Origin: Blattamonas nauphoetae
Lineage: Eukaryota; Preaxostyla; Oxymonadida
NCBI GenBank assembly: GCA_033064195.1
Contig: JARBJD010000330.1
Coordinates: 1-64,000, forward strand
Direction: 5' to 3'
DNA length: 64,000 nucleotides
Below, piece by piece: positions 54,071 through 64,000 of this stretch. The notes beneath the pieces were generated by a model. The model did no database searches. It was not told the origin of the DNA and saw only the letters and a program-made list of their open reading frames with translations. The position numbers and the translations under genes are program-made. Numbering within the stretch: position 1 is the first letter of the stretch; every line of letters begins with the position of its first letter.

Positions 54071-55261
54071 AAAAGTCGAAGTGGAATCATTCGTTCTAGG
54101 CCCATTCATTCAAATGACTCAATATTTAAGCAACGACAGAGAGCTGAAGCTCCCGCCCGGAATGGTAAGAGTTTCTATAGTGGGCAGGAGAACATCGATG
54201 GACTGCACTTCTTCCGCGAGCTGTGTCGAATAGGAAAGATTGATGGACGAGTTGTGCAAAGAGAGGAGAAGCGATATAAACAGAAAGGACCGTGGATGCG
54301 AGCGTGGAAGTTGTTTCGACTGTTCTGCCAGAACAACAACTTCTCGTCCGACACCATCATCCAGCCTTCGAACAAGATCGAACCGATTCTGTGCACGTTC
54401 ATGGAGGAACTCGCACAACAGTTCCCTCCTCCCAGTCAACTACCACACACAGTCCTTGTCAAAGTGGTCAAGTCCCTCGGCCTCTTTCACCCAACGCTCC
54501 ACTCTCCACACTCCCACATCTCTTCGTACCGGAAACTACTAGCGAAGGAGAGCCCGTCATCGAGACACCAGAAGAAATACCATGTGATGTGGCACATTAA
54601 CCTCCTTTTGGATTGGGTACGATCAACTTGGGAGCGAGCCCACTCAGATCACACTCTACATCAGCGTCGAACCTGTGCACTTCTCCTCGCCTCAACCTGC
54701 TGTCGCAGAACGGAGATTGTGAATCTCCGTTGGAAGGATATTGAGTTCATCAAGAAGTCTGATCACAACCCTGAGTCCTTCGCGACTATCTCGATCATTG
54801 CGAAAAAGAACCAAACTGAAAAAGAAATCCGCTGTGTCCGCGATGAGGGTGAACCAAGTTACTCTCCATTCATTGCCCTGTCACAACACAGATCAAATGT
54901 CATCTCCGCCTTCCCTGAGCTATCCGATCCAGATCAATTCAAAGAGTCAAAAGTCTGGATCAACATGAATGATGGTTCGGCTGCAAAGATGCCGCAGGTT
55001 GCCGCTATGTTAAAAGACATTCTGACAGAGATTGGAGTCCCTGAACCTTTCGGACCCTATACCATCAAGCATTCCTCCGTAAGCTACCTACGCAGAGTGG
55101 CCAAGGTACCACTTGACGTCCTGAACGGGCATGTTGGGTGGTCGCAGCGATCAACGGCGGCCGACGACTACTATTCGGCGCCGATCTTGATTGGGACCTC
55201 GGCTCCAGAACTGGCACGCGAATGGTGGCAGCCCCTGAGGGGATTCGGCCACGACAAGTAG
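54071..55261 (+). CDS. DIRS tyrosine recombinase
   Basis: The frame is open from 54071 and runs to 55261, about 396 codons, with no early ATG, so the true start is uncertain. The N-terminal core-binding part (SGQENIDGLHFFRELCRIGK, KYHVMWHINLLLDWVRSTW) precedes the catalytic fold. Catalytic residues visible are Arg in CCRRTEIVNLRW, the His/Arg box IKHSSVSYLRR, GH in NGHVGWSQRS and the nucleophile Tyr in AADDYYS. In DIRS elements this enzyme inserts a circular DNA copy without target duplication, in keeping with the clean insertion seen here. The product ends shortly before the internal complementary region. Confidence 0.88.
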   Translation, partial: KSRSGIIRSRPIHSNDSIFKQRQRAEAPARNGKSFYSGQENIDGLHFFRELCRIGKIDGRVVQREEKRYKQKGPWMRAWKLFRLFCQNNNFSSDTIIQPSNKIEPILCTFMEELAQQFPPPSQLPHTVLVKVVKSLGLFHPTLHSPHSHISSYRKLLAKESPSSRHQKKYHVMWHINLLLDWVRSTWERAHSDHTLHQRRTCALLLASTCCRRTEIVNLRWKDIEFIKKSDHNPESFATISIIAKKNQTEKEIRCVRDEGEPSYSPFIALSQHRSNVISAFPELSDPDQFKESKVWINMNDGSAAKMPQVAAMLKDILTEIGVPEPFGPYTIKHSSVSYLRRVAKVPLDVLNGHVGWSQRSTAADDYYSAPILIGTSAPELAREWWQPLRGFGHDK

Positions 55262-55718
55262 TAAGGAGAATCGAAGAACACATTTGGACTATCTTCCTTT
55301 CACTTCTCATTGATTTCTTTCTCTCTCTTTTCATTCAGTTTATACATTTAGTTTCTCCTTTCAACACTCGATGTGTTGAGGAGCCCTCGTTTGGGCTTGG
55401 AGTGACCAGGGGGAACTCCTCCAAGACAAACGAGTGCTCCTCAAACATTACAACTCTGCCACACAAGCCGGCACGTTCTGGACCCCACAGCTGGTAATTG
55501 GGCTGCACACTCTGTTGTACCACTAGTGTTGGTTTTGTTTCACTTCACCTCGTCCACTTGGACCATTTGGCAAGTTTTTGTTCCCTGTTAGGGATTTCTT
55601 GCCCACACTTTTTTGTTTCCTCAACGGTCCTTATAGGGGCAAACCAACCTGTGAACTTTATGTTCCCCGTTGGGTTTAAAGAAACAGATAAAACTTCTTA
55701 TTTGGTTTCTTTGTGTCA
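55262..55718. other. DIRS 3-prime non-coding region
   Basis: Between recombinase and right repeat. Pyrimidine-rich, no frame of note. It contains the internal complementary region. Confidence 0.7.
55367..55444. repeat. DIRS internal complementary region
   Basis: 55367-55419 is the exact inverse of the left terminus 48109-48161, and 55420-55444 the exact inverse of the right terminus 55765-55789, joined head to head. In the accepted DIRS model this region templates the missing ends during formation of the circular intermediate. It fixes both borders of the element. Confidence 0.9.
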
Positions 55719-55789
55719 GTTTCGATCTGGCACCCATTACACGTCAGTGTACTATCTCGATGTGTTGAGGAGCACTCGTTTGTCTTGGA
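55719..55789. repeat. DIRS right inverted terminal repeat
   Basis: GTTTCGATCTGGCACCCATT continues to TCTTGGA at the host junction. It is the uninterrupted version of the left repeat and shows the original site of the nested transposon (one copy of CCCATTACA). Confidence 0.88.
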
Positions 55790-58700
55790 TGGTCGTCGAG
55801 ATCCAATGATGAGGCGACGAATGGCCATCTCCTCCTCCAACTGCTTCAATCGACACTTTCCCATCTGAACAGAACACATTCCGACGAAGCGAAGGGAAGT
55901 CAGTGTTGGATGGAGAGTTGTCGATGAAAGTGCAAGAGGTCAGTGTCAGCTCACCTCCAACCATCGACACAGCTCCAATCGGAAGATGCTTCATTTCAAC
56001 CGAATGAAATGCTGACGAACAATTGGTGAGAGTGATGGAAGAGTCCATCCAGGAACAAATGTTGGACGCTTCCTCGTTTTGTTCAGATGTGGATTTCGTC
56101 GATCCTGAGAATTGACATGTGTTCAGTTGGAGTGATTGCACATCTGTTCCCTCAAAGAGGACTCCCGACGAGCAATTCTTCATTGTCATGTCTGAGACCC
56201 AACACAAATCGAGCGAGGAAAAGAGGAAGGGAGTGTCCGAGAAGGAGATGTGAGAAAGAGTGACATCCTTCAGTCGAGCTGATGTTCCCGATGCAACAAC
56301 AAGACGACCCGAAATCGATGAGACACCAACAATCGACAGTCCAGACACATTCACACTTCCCATCGACATCCACACAATCGACGAGTTCAACCCAATCCCA
56401 CTCTCCAATCGAAGTGTGTCCACACTCACTTTCCCTCCCACAATCTCAACCAAATGAGTGTTCTCTTTCATCTCTGATTCGATCACACAATCCCCCATTT
56501 CTGCTTTTCCACCTGACACACGAACAAGTGTCGCTTCACTCCCTCCCGTCGATCTCACCACAATCCCGCTCAGTGTCGCTGAACCAGAAGGAGGGACGAC
56601 GATGACGGCTTCAGATGATTGGATCGGTGGGAGTGCGAACGCCAGTTCTTCCACCAGCAGTGAGTGGTATGCAGCACATGTCAGAGATCCAGCTGATGAA
56701 ACATGCACAGTCCCGGCTTCTTCTCCCTTCCTCATCGAAACACTGGTTGTCAGCGTCACTGAATGAGACAGATCCGAATTTCCCAAAATGATTAGTTCGG
56801 AGAGAACACGGTCAGTTGTTCGCGAAATCGCTCGCTCGACTGAGCTGCACCACACATTCAGGTATCCACATCTGTCCATGTCATACCCTCCTCGCGACAC
56901 TCCAACTGGGCCTTCCTGTCCAAGAAGATAGAACAGCAGCGATGCTGACAAATTGTTGTGTTCGTCCATGCTCCAGAGATGGTTCTCATTCGAGTCCTTC
57001 GAATACGATCCTTCCAATCTCTCGTCGTTCTCAAAAATGAAGCTCCAGACGTACTGACCAACAATCTCAACAAAACAACCTGTCGCCAGTTGCTCATCGG
57101 TTCCCTCAAATCTCATATTGGTCAGAGAGAACGAAGGGAAGGGGGAAGGAAGCATGATTGAGGAGAAATTGAGCAGAACAGCTGGTGATTCCGACGAACA
57201 ATCCATCGACGACAAGTTCACAGAATCGATTGTCAATTCCATCCCACTTGTCATGTTTGACGACAGAATCGATCCTTTCCCAGAAAATCTGTCGATCGAA
57301 CTCAACTCGCACGAGGTCAGAGAGAGCGAGCCAGAGAGGTGAGAGATCAGCGGACACGATGCGAGTGTGAACGAGGAGAGTGAGCAGGTGTCCAGCGAGA
57401 GAGATCTATATGTGATGACGAAGAGGGAGACAGTGCGAATGCTCTCGCCATTCGAGAACGCAGACGAACTGGCAGAGGTGAACTGAATGGAGAGGAAGGA
57501 GAGATCTCCTTCATCAACTTCGACAGAAGAATCGAGGGCGATAGAGACCTCTCGTTGAGTTGTGCTTGACGACGATCGAACAGATCGAGTGCCAGCCACG
57601 GTCATCGTTCATTCCAGCGAGGAAGGCGACGAGAGAGTGATCACTTCGAGAGAGTTGAGAGAGGCCGATTCCAATGCGGAGTCGAGTGTGGTGCACATGA
57701 ACTCAGATGATCCACAATTCGGATGGTCGGTCGAGGCTGAATCACTGGCATTCACAATAATGACATCCAAAGGCGAGAACAGCCAATACAGAAGCGATCC
57801 TGTTCTCCACTTGTGATTCTCAGAAAGAGACGTGTCTTCGCCGACATGCATATCGAGTGTGGTGTTTGAAAATTTGTTCGCCCAATTCTCGGGAATGATT
57901 TGTTGTTTGAAATTGTGGCCTTTCAATGAGAGATATTTCCCTTCATCCAAATTACTTTCAATTCCCGTGAAATTGTTCGTCTGAAATGTGATGTCGCCTG
58001 ATGTCTCGAGAACGAAAATTGATGAGTTGGAGAGAGTCAGATTTCTGAAGGAGCATCCTGTCATTGAGAAAGGAACTGATCCAAGTCCTCCGTCTTGTGG
58101 CGATGTTGGGTGAAATGAGACAAGAGGGACGGAGAACGTCACACGTGGTGGTGAGGATCCATTGTTGAAGCGACATAAATAAAACGAGAGACCACATCCG
58201 ACAGACAAGACGAGAGGCTGAGAGTATGTCCCTGGTTGGAAGAGCACCTGACAATGCCGCATCTCCAACCAGCTCTCACTGGATACTACAGAAATGAGTG
58301 AATAATTGGCTTTATGTTGGAAGTCGAAGGATTGAAGAGTGAGACGAGATTCTCCCTTGACTGTGAACATGCTTGACCCTTCCGGAACTGTTGAGTTGAG
58401 TTCGACCTTTGGTGATCCTGCGAGCTTCAAGTTTACGTCTTTCAGAGACATCGGTTGAAAGGTGAAATTGTAGCTCAGAGTTGCAGAACGTGGATAGGGA
58501 GTGCCGTTGGGATAGAATGTTTCGAGATGTCGAAATGCATATGTAAGAGTTTTGCAATCATAGTTCGAAAAGCGACAGCTGGTGTTATCAGTTCCGTAAG
58601 ACGAGACCTTGATTTGTGGATAATCGATGAAAGTGGCGATTCGGATCCATTCGTTTTCGTTTCCTTCTTTTGTGATTCCTTCAACTTCGAGGTGAGGCCA

Positions 58701-59210
58701 GTCACTCCATGATTCTCCTTTGCATCCCTTCAGACGATCAGGTCCTTCATCGCGGATGACAGATTCCGCCACAAAAACATCGTTTCCGAATGCTGCCGTG
58801 TTATTGTCAAATGACCAATATGCGAGATGGAGTGGAGTCACTGCAGTTGTTGTTCCGTTCACACAAATCGCTCCTCCTCTCCCCACTGCCACTCCAGTCT
58901 CATCCGTCGCGGTTGCTTCACAGTTCATGAAGGTTGTGCGATATCGTGAATCCTGATCCGAGGTGAGCTGATATGCATTTTCCAGTTCCAGAAAGATCGC
59001 TCCGCCGTGTTGTGCTGAACATGACGAAAACTCAGACTGTGCGATCGTCACGTTGCACAAATGGCAGAATGCGAAACCACCGCGTTGGGCTGAACACGAC
59101 AAGACGTTGAAGTTTGAAATGGTGATATTTGACTTCTTTGCGAACAGAACACTTCCATCACACGACGAGTGGATGTTCTTCATTGGCAGACCTTTGATAC
59201 ATGAGATCAA
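55790..59210 (-). pseudogene. N-terminal and ectodomain part of the DIRS-interrupted beta-helix gene
   Basis: Two open stretches in one frame (57612-59210 and 55790-57608) are separated by an in-frame TGA at 57609-57611 (LSSPSSLE, stop, TMTVAGTRS). Beta-helix motifs abound (GGAIFLELENAYQ, GRGGAICVNGTT, SCSFDQ-like turns). Cys-pair openers are seen as SCRFSNYDCKTL, HPNCGSSEFMCTTL and RCGYLNVWCSSV. The start is missing: the frame opens at 59210 directly after a stop, with no signal peptide. At 55790 the frame meets the DIRS element and continues at 48108. Added together the two parts give 1610 codons. TGA plus loss of the 5-prime end indicate that it was already, or is now, a pseudogene. Confidence 0.8.
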
Positions 59211-59299
59211 TCAAGCAGAAACTGAGATCGATCGATCTCAGTTCCAGTTTTTGGGACTGAGATCAATGACTTAATTAGGCGTATCTATATTTGTCTCAT

Positions 59300-60608
59300 T
59301 GTTGTGTCAATTGGTCAAAATAAGAATCTTGAAAAAGCGAAATGGTTGTAGTGCGATAGAATGAACACTGAAAAGAGGGGAAAAAACGTCTTCTCTCCTT
59401 TTCGCACTCTTCTCGAAGTTGCTTTCGTTGCATAATTATTCAGTCCATGCGATCGCCACGTGTTGCTCATTCCACCTCTCGCTGTCCATCCATCAGACGG
59501 AGAAGGCGTCGATTCAGGAAGAATCGATCGATCTTCCGACAGTTGGATCCAAATGAGAATGGAGTGCGTAACTGGATCGGTTGATGTCTCTGGAATAAAA
59601 AGGATGGATTGCTCTGTCACAACTCCTGTTTGGTCTAAAACACTTTGTGCTGGATGAAGATCGGGATTTGGAGATACTCGTAATTCTCGTCTTTCAGATG
59701 CAGCAGAGGGAGATAATCGTTGATCGAACTGCTTTTCGACTCCTTCTCGAAGACACTTTGATAAGTCGGCGAATCAGAGGCGATCAGAACAATCTTTGGA
59801 AGATCCAAATTTCGAGACCATTCGGGATGGCCTTCCACTTCGATCTGTTTGGATGGAGAACCATCATTCGACGACATCGTGCTATTCGACCAGCTCTTCT
59901 CCGTAGATAAATGGACCACCATTCGACATTGGCAACGATTCGAACTGAACACTCCCAACATGCAACCAATCTCCGTCGAAGAAGATCCCTCCTCCCTTCA
60001 CAGCGACATAATTCGAGGACATGGTTGCAGGGATGTTGATTGAGAGTAGGTCGACATATCCGGGATGAGTCAGGGTCAGTGAGGAAAAGCGAGACACGTC
60101 GAGAAACATTCAGCCACCGAGTTTGGCAGAACACTCGATCAGAGTCGGTTGAAGGTTGAGATCGCTATTTTGATCGAGCGAGGGGATGAAGTAGTCACCG
60201 CCTCTGGTCTCCGCTGAGCAGAGCGTAGCGAGCATCCGATTGACGTTGATTGTGTGACACTCCTCGAAGAAATGCGCTTTGTCAGTTCAACAAACGCATT
60301 TCGGCAACTCAACACGGCTCCATCGCCAGTCGTTGCGACGTTAGCGATGAGAACAGAATTTAAATCACGGGCGAGTAATAGTTTGACAGATCCTCCATCG
60401 AATTCGAAACCCGAATGATCGGCGAAGGCCATATTGGATTCCTCCATCTGATGTGAAGGCACAAAGCGAGATTTCGACCACACCCTCCGAACTGATATTG
60501 ATGAGAAGCTCCGTGATTGAGGAATCGAGTTGGTGGAAGAAAAACCACAAAGAGAGAGGCTTCGTCAGACACGGTGAAGAGAGAGCTGGTAGTGTGAGGA
60601 GGACACAC
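59300..60608 (-). pseudogene. decayed beta-helix gene fragment
   Basis: Several short minus-strand frames that chain by position carry the family's style: LLINISSEGVVEISLCAF, FEFDGGSVKLLLARDL, GDGAVLSCRNAFVEL, IECSAKLGG, stop, MFLDVSRFSSLTL, VAVKGGGIFFDGDWLHVGS. At least three frame changes and in-frame TGA (after KLGG, near 60108) and TAG codons separate them. It lies directly upstream of the interrupted gene in the same direction, so it may be that gene's decayed 5-prime part or an older copy. Confidence 0.6.
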
Positions 60609-60922
60609 GAACGGCTGAAGAGACGACTGAAACTGGCCTTTCAGAGAGACTGCTTTGGCCTCAAAGGTGAATGGGGGATGGTGACTGGAATAGCCAGCTT
60701 CGACCTGATGCTGACTTCAAGCCAATCGCTTCGGGAGATCAAATTGCCTCCTCTTCTCGTAAAACAGCTCCCACTCAACTCGCCTTCTCACTTTCCGTTC
60801 TTCTTCCTTTCTCCATCTCTCTTCATCCACCTTCTCTTCTTTCATCCTCCCTCCAACCCACCTCGTCCCTTCTCTCCCTCCCAATCTCCTCACCGAATGA
60901 TCAGTCGTTACACAGATCCTAG

Positions 60923-61696
60923 TTAGGGCTGTCGACGATGCACATATTTGTCATCCATCTCGTCGCCCTCTTCGATCTCGCTTTGGTCATTGCTTTTGTT
61001 GACTTGTCTCTCTTCGTCGGTCTCTCCAGGTCCGTCTTGTTCATCTTGGCTGTGTCGACTTGAGTCTTCTAAACTGCTTTCTTGTTCAGCCACGCGAGAT
61101 GTCTCTCTTCTTTCTTCTTCAAAAACAATCGACGAGCCTCGTGTGCTTCCAAGTGAGTCGGAGCTTCTCCTCGTATCTCTTCTTTCATTTTGATCCAAAT
61201 TCCGAGATTGTGGTGAGTGTCTGCACGATGTCACACGATCTGTCTTGTCACGGTTGGAAGATGCGTGTGATGACGATTCAGACTTGTGTTGGGAAGGAGA
61301 AGGAGTGTGAAGTGCGGATGAGAGTGGAAGAGGCGAGGTGGAGTGAGAATCGAAATGTGAAGAGTCGATGGTTTGCGGCAGAGGAGAGCGGAAGTCGGTG
61401 ATAGAGTGGTGGGAGGATGGTGGGGAGGGTGAGTCTGGGACAGCCAAGTGTTGTGAGTGAGGTGGTGTCAAGAGTGGAGAATGATGCGAATCCGACGAAA
61501 TCGAGTCGGGTGATGTTTCTGTGTGCTCCAAATCGCTTCGATTTGTTCGTTCCAACCATCGCTCGTTCTCCATTTCCAACTTCACTCCAATCTCACGCTT
61601 TTCCGATAGTAAGTCTGTTCTTTCCCATTCAGCGTCGTTTTCGGGGCGGGAATGCACAAGACCGCCACTCAATCGCCCAAATTCAACATCGCTCAT
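60923..61696 (-). CDS. hypothetical disordered Ser/Glu-rich protein
   Basis: 257 codons from the ATG at 61696 (MSDVEFGRLSGGLVHSRPEN) to a stop at 60923. It is low in hydrophobics and rich in Ser, His, Asp, Glu, Arg and Pro, with runs like SPPSSHHSITDF and an acidic end (IEEGDEMDD). No domain recognised; it is probably intrinsically disordered. An acceptor-like TTTCACAG lies at about 61724, so it could be the last exon of a longer gene, but the upstream four-exon gene has its own stop and does not splice to it in frame. Confidence is limited by low complexity. Confidence 0.45.
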   Translation of the reverse strand: MSDVEFGRLSGGLVHSRPENDAEWERTDLLSEKREIGVKLEMENERWLERTNRSDLEHTETSPDSISSDSHHSPLLTPPHSQHLAVPDSPSPPSSHHSITDFRSPLPQTIDSSHFDSHSTSPLPLSSALHTPSPSQHKSESSSHASSNRDKTDRVTSCRHSPQSRNLDQNERRDTRRSSDSLGSTRGSSIVFEEERRETSRVAEQESSLEDSSRHSQDEQDGPGETDEERQVNKSNDQSEIEEGDEMDDKYVHRRQP

Positions 61697-61842
61697 CCGA
61701 AGCTGGTCCTGTGAAAATGAGTGTGAATTCAAAATGAAAAGTTACAAATTGAAGGCAAAAACGATGAAAAGTCGAGAGAGACCGAATAGGGTCAATAGAA
61801 GACAAGAAGGTTTGCAACACAAACTTGGATCAGTTCCTCACT

Positions 61843-62827
61843 CTAAATGTCCTGCTTGTCACTAAAACGAGTGTCGTTTGCACTCTCTCCGTCTTCTGAG
61901 ATGTTTTCTTCGTCAATTTGTCCGATATCACGACTTTTGGGACCATCCCGTTTTGACAGTTCTTCGCTCATCTTCGACACCCGTCTTCGGCTCGGCATGT
62001 CATGGATCGTCACTTGCTGGACATGTTGAGACAGATCCACTGCACATCCCAAATGCTGCCTGATGTGGGTATGGTAGAGCAGAATCAGCAACGAAAAGAA
62101 AGAAGAGCGAGGACTGTTGGAAACGATAAATGAAATGTGCGATTGTTCAGAAAAGGAGAGCACACATTCAGTCAGGAGGGTCTGTAGAGACTGGTTCTTC
62201 AGTGTGAACAATTTCCGGACCTTGAACAGAAGCGACGCGGAGACAGAGTGGAGCGACAGATACGAGTCGTGGAAGAGAACAGACACCAGATTCGGAATTT
62301 CGAACATCATATTCAGCCACTGCACCAAGCGGTCAGAGAAAAACAGCGTGACATGCCAGACAGCGAGTATCCAGTTTTGTTCAGAATGACAATCCTAAAG
62401 ATAAGAAAATAAAACAATCGATGAGAAAGAAAATAAAAGAATAAAGTCAAAAGAGTTCGGAGGAAGGAAACAGGCAAACAAACCGTGAAGAGAAACATCC
62501 AGTTAGGCCAGAGATTTCGTTTCCAGACTTGAACGAAGGGAGAATTTGAAAGATAAGGAAATAAAAGGAAATGAAAAAGAGAAAATGGAATAAGAATGTT
62601 GAAATATAGAAGAAAAAGGATATAATGAAAAGAAATCTCGAAGACTAATAAACAATTGAACAACGAATGTAAACCTGCTGAATAAATCACTCTAAGAGAG
62701 AAATAATCGTCAAGAAATGGTTTATGAGATCCATCACGGTGGAATTAATAATTTTTTCGATAAACAAGCGTGATTCATCCAGTTCTTCAATCGGATCGGG
62801 AAGAAGAATTATTGTGGGACGATTCAT
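61843..62827 (-). CDS. four-exon gene for an unidentified 224-residue protein
   Basis: Exons (minus order): 62827-62766 (ATG, MNRPTIILLPDPIEELDES), 62691-62675 (17 bases), 62527-62484 (44 bases) and 62394-61843. Introns are 74, 147 and 89 bases. All begin GTTT (GTTTAT, GTTTAC, GTTTGT) and end CTTAG, TCAAG or TTTAG. The joined frame is open with correct phase at every junction, giving RLVIYSAVWKRNLWPNW across the microexon, then HSEQNWILAVWHVTLFFSD. Sequence after that is helical and hydrophobic (SVSASLLFKVRKLF, SLLILLYHTHI) and ends in a charged acidic tail (QIDEENISEDG). I do not recognise the family; an alpha-helical repeat fold is possible. The short introns with a shared donor argue that this is a genuine expressed gene. 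Confidence 0.7.
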
Positions 62828-62920
62828 CTCGAGATTTCAATGAAAGTACTTCTAAACAAAAAACAACACGGATAGTGGGTCTTTTACTTCGTTATTTCGA
62901 GTTTTATGAGAATTTGAACA

Positions 62921-64000
62921 CTAGTTATTTTCTGAGATCAAAAAAGCTGAGATCGATGAGATCAGTCTCAAAGGTCTGTTCATTGGGCTTCCAGTGTTTG
63001 ATTTGATTTCAAGACTTGTCATCCCTTCGAGATGAAGAAACGGCCGAGTCGTGACATTGACAGATATCACTGTGGTGGCTTCCCAAGTGAAGGTTCCGTC
63101 ATTAGTTGACCGAATATGTTGCACAAAAGAGACACCGTTCAGAGTGAGTTCAGTTTCGATGGTGACAGACTTGATGAATGTTGATCGTCCTGTCGAATCG
63201 ATGAAAGGACGAGTGAGTGTTCCATTGGAGAGTGTGATGCGAACACTCCTCAGGGAAATTGATGAATCTTCATCAACAGAAAAGGCAATGTTTGTGAGCT
63301 CTGAGAAAGATAGTTCAAGAGAATACAACGAAAGTGAGGCGTTGAGAAGACAACAAAAGAGCTCGTTATTTTGTAGTGTGACGTTGATTAGAGATTTTTT
63401 TGGCAGAGTCACACTCACTGATGCGTTTATGAGTGAGAATGGTGTCATCGATTCGTTGAACTCGAAATCTGTGGTGATGGCAGTGTGGACATTGTTGTGG
63501 AGACGAGAGCCGAGGAGAGACTGGAGGGTGAGTTCAGACAGGCGAGCTTCACAGAGAACGTTTGGAGAGGACCAAGAGAGAGGCATGTCGAGTCCTTCTG
63601 GTGAAAAGTGGAGAGTGTGAGGCGGAGGAACGTGTGGATGAGAATCATTGATGAGGAACGGGATGGGAGATGGGAATGATTCAATTGAAGTGAAGTTGAG
63701 AGAGAGTTGTTCGTCTGAGAATCCTTTCAGAACAACATCGTCTCCCTTCGCTTCCTCGTTCAGTTCAGACCCCGCCGTGTTCTGATCAAATTGACATCCT
63801 TCCATTTCAACTCGGCTTGTTGTGTCGTTCCACACAATGTCAATCGCTCCTGCTCGACCATTCGATGAGCATCCTCCAAATTTGCAGAATGTGATCGAAA
63901 TCAAGCGACTCGTGTTTGCTTCCACACAACTCCCACTTTGCACTGATCCATTCACAGATTCAATGTGAGTGCGAGAGATGATCAAGAAGAGCGTGTCTGA
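62921..64000 (-). pseudogene. truncated beta-helix gene, 5-prime end beyond the window
   Basis: The frame is open from the window edge to a stop at 62921. Typical family motifs: CKFGGCSSNGRAGAIDIVWN, CQFDQNTAGSELNEEAKGDD, SLRSVRITLSNGTL. A Cys-containing stretch SSPNVLCEARLSEL replaces the usual module opener. The coding similarity fades near 62965 and the frame stops without membrane helix or kinase tail, so the 3-prime two thirds of a normal gene are missing. It lies next to the four-exon gene, perhaps separated from the rest by rearrangement. Confidence 0.7.

Larger units (their letters stand above)
48109..55789 (+). mobile_element. DIRS-type tyrosine-recombinase retrotransposon inserted in a host gene
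   Basis: A full structural set: inverted terminal repeats (48127-48184 plus 51074-51087, and 55719-55789), gag-like ORF, reverse transcriptase with RNase H, tyrosine recombinase and an internal complementary region at 55367-55444. DIRS elements use a tyrosine recombinase instead of an integrase and make no target duplication; none is seen here. The ends were set from the internal complementary region, which copies both termini: 48109 (GGAGTTCCCCCTGG) and 55789 (TTTGTCTTGGA). These borders also restore the host reading frame. Of the 7681 bp, 2880 bp are a nested DNA transposon plus its 9-bp duplication, so the element itself is about 4.8 kb. Its polymerase frame has a frameshift and its left repeat is split, so this copy is probably inactive. 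Confidence 0.9.

Noticed and set aside
60453-60926. 157-codon plus-strand ORF
   Set aside because: It lies antisense to decayed beta-helix sequence and then runs into a low-complexity pyrimidine-rich stretch; no protein-like features.
61696-61862. Splicing of the four-exon gene into the downstream disordered ORF
   Set aside because: In-frame stops precede the only good GTTTGT donor, and the other candidate donors give the wrong phase.

Overview
The window looks like nuclear DNA of a unicellular eukaryote. It holds very long intron-poor genes for surface proteins, one small gene with short GT-AG introns, long minisatellites, MITEs and a tyrosine-recombinase (DIRS-type) retrotransposon. Giant parallel beta-helix proteins with one transmembrane segment and a kinase-like tail are, to my knowledge, typical of oxymonad/preaxostylan protists such as Blattamonas. 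That assignment is inference from architecture, not from a search. The standard stop codons fit all intact genes.

Layout. 1-6.1 kb: a 35-bp tandem repeat, then a 4.2-kb purine-strand minisatellite (26/27-bp unit) split by 390 bp of unique DNA. 6.1-14.4 kb: a transposon graveyard with a decayed hAT transposase, a Merlin (ISXO2-like) transposase relic lacking its core, two TA-flanked MITEs, two large fold-back palindromes and a dispersed repeat family. 14.4-63 kb: minus-strand members of one gene family. The proteins carry a signal peptide (where the N-terminus is present), beta-helix modules each opened by a Cys-pair motif, one transmembrane helix, and a degenerate protein-kinase domain that keeps the APE/alphaF/alphaI half but has lost HRD and DFG.

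The family is represented by an intact 3632-residue gene (15.6-26.5 kb); an intact 2646-residue gene (28.0-35.9 kb); its tandem duplicate, broken by one frameshift and one nonsense codon (36.8-45.8 kb); a fourth copy (46.7-59.2 kb) interrupted by a DIRS element; and two decayed fragments (59.3-60.6 and 62.9-64.0 kb). Between the fragments lie a four-exon 224-residue gene and a 257-residue disordered ORF.

The most striking structure is a three-level nest at 46.7-59.2 kb. A DIRS retrotransposon (48109-55789) sits inside the fourth beta-helix gene; removing it on paper restores the reading frame exactly. Inside the DIRS left terminal repeat, 23 bp before the gag ATG, lies a 2880-bp DNA transposon (48185-51064) with about 90-bp terminal inverted repeats and a perfect 9-bp target duplication. 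Instead of a transposase it carries a multi-exon coiled-coil gene and a second gene fragment in the opposite direction. This is a Pack-type gene-capturing transposon.

How the parts work together. The giant proteins are probably surface adhesins or sensors with a cytoplasmic pseudokinase scaffold. Tandem duplication, module gain, gene conversion and transposon insertion all act on this array.
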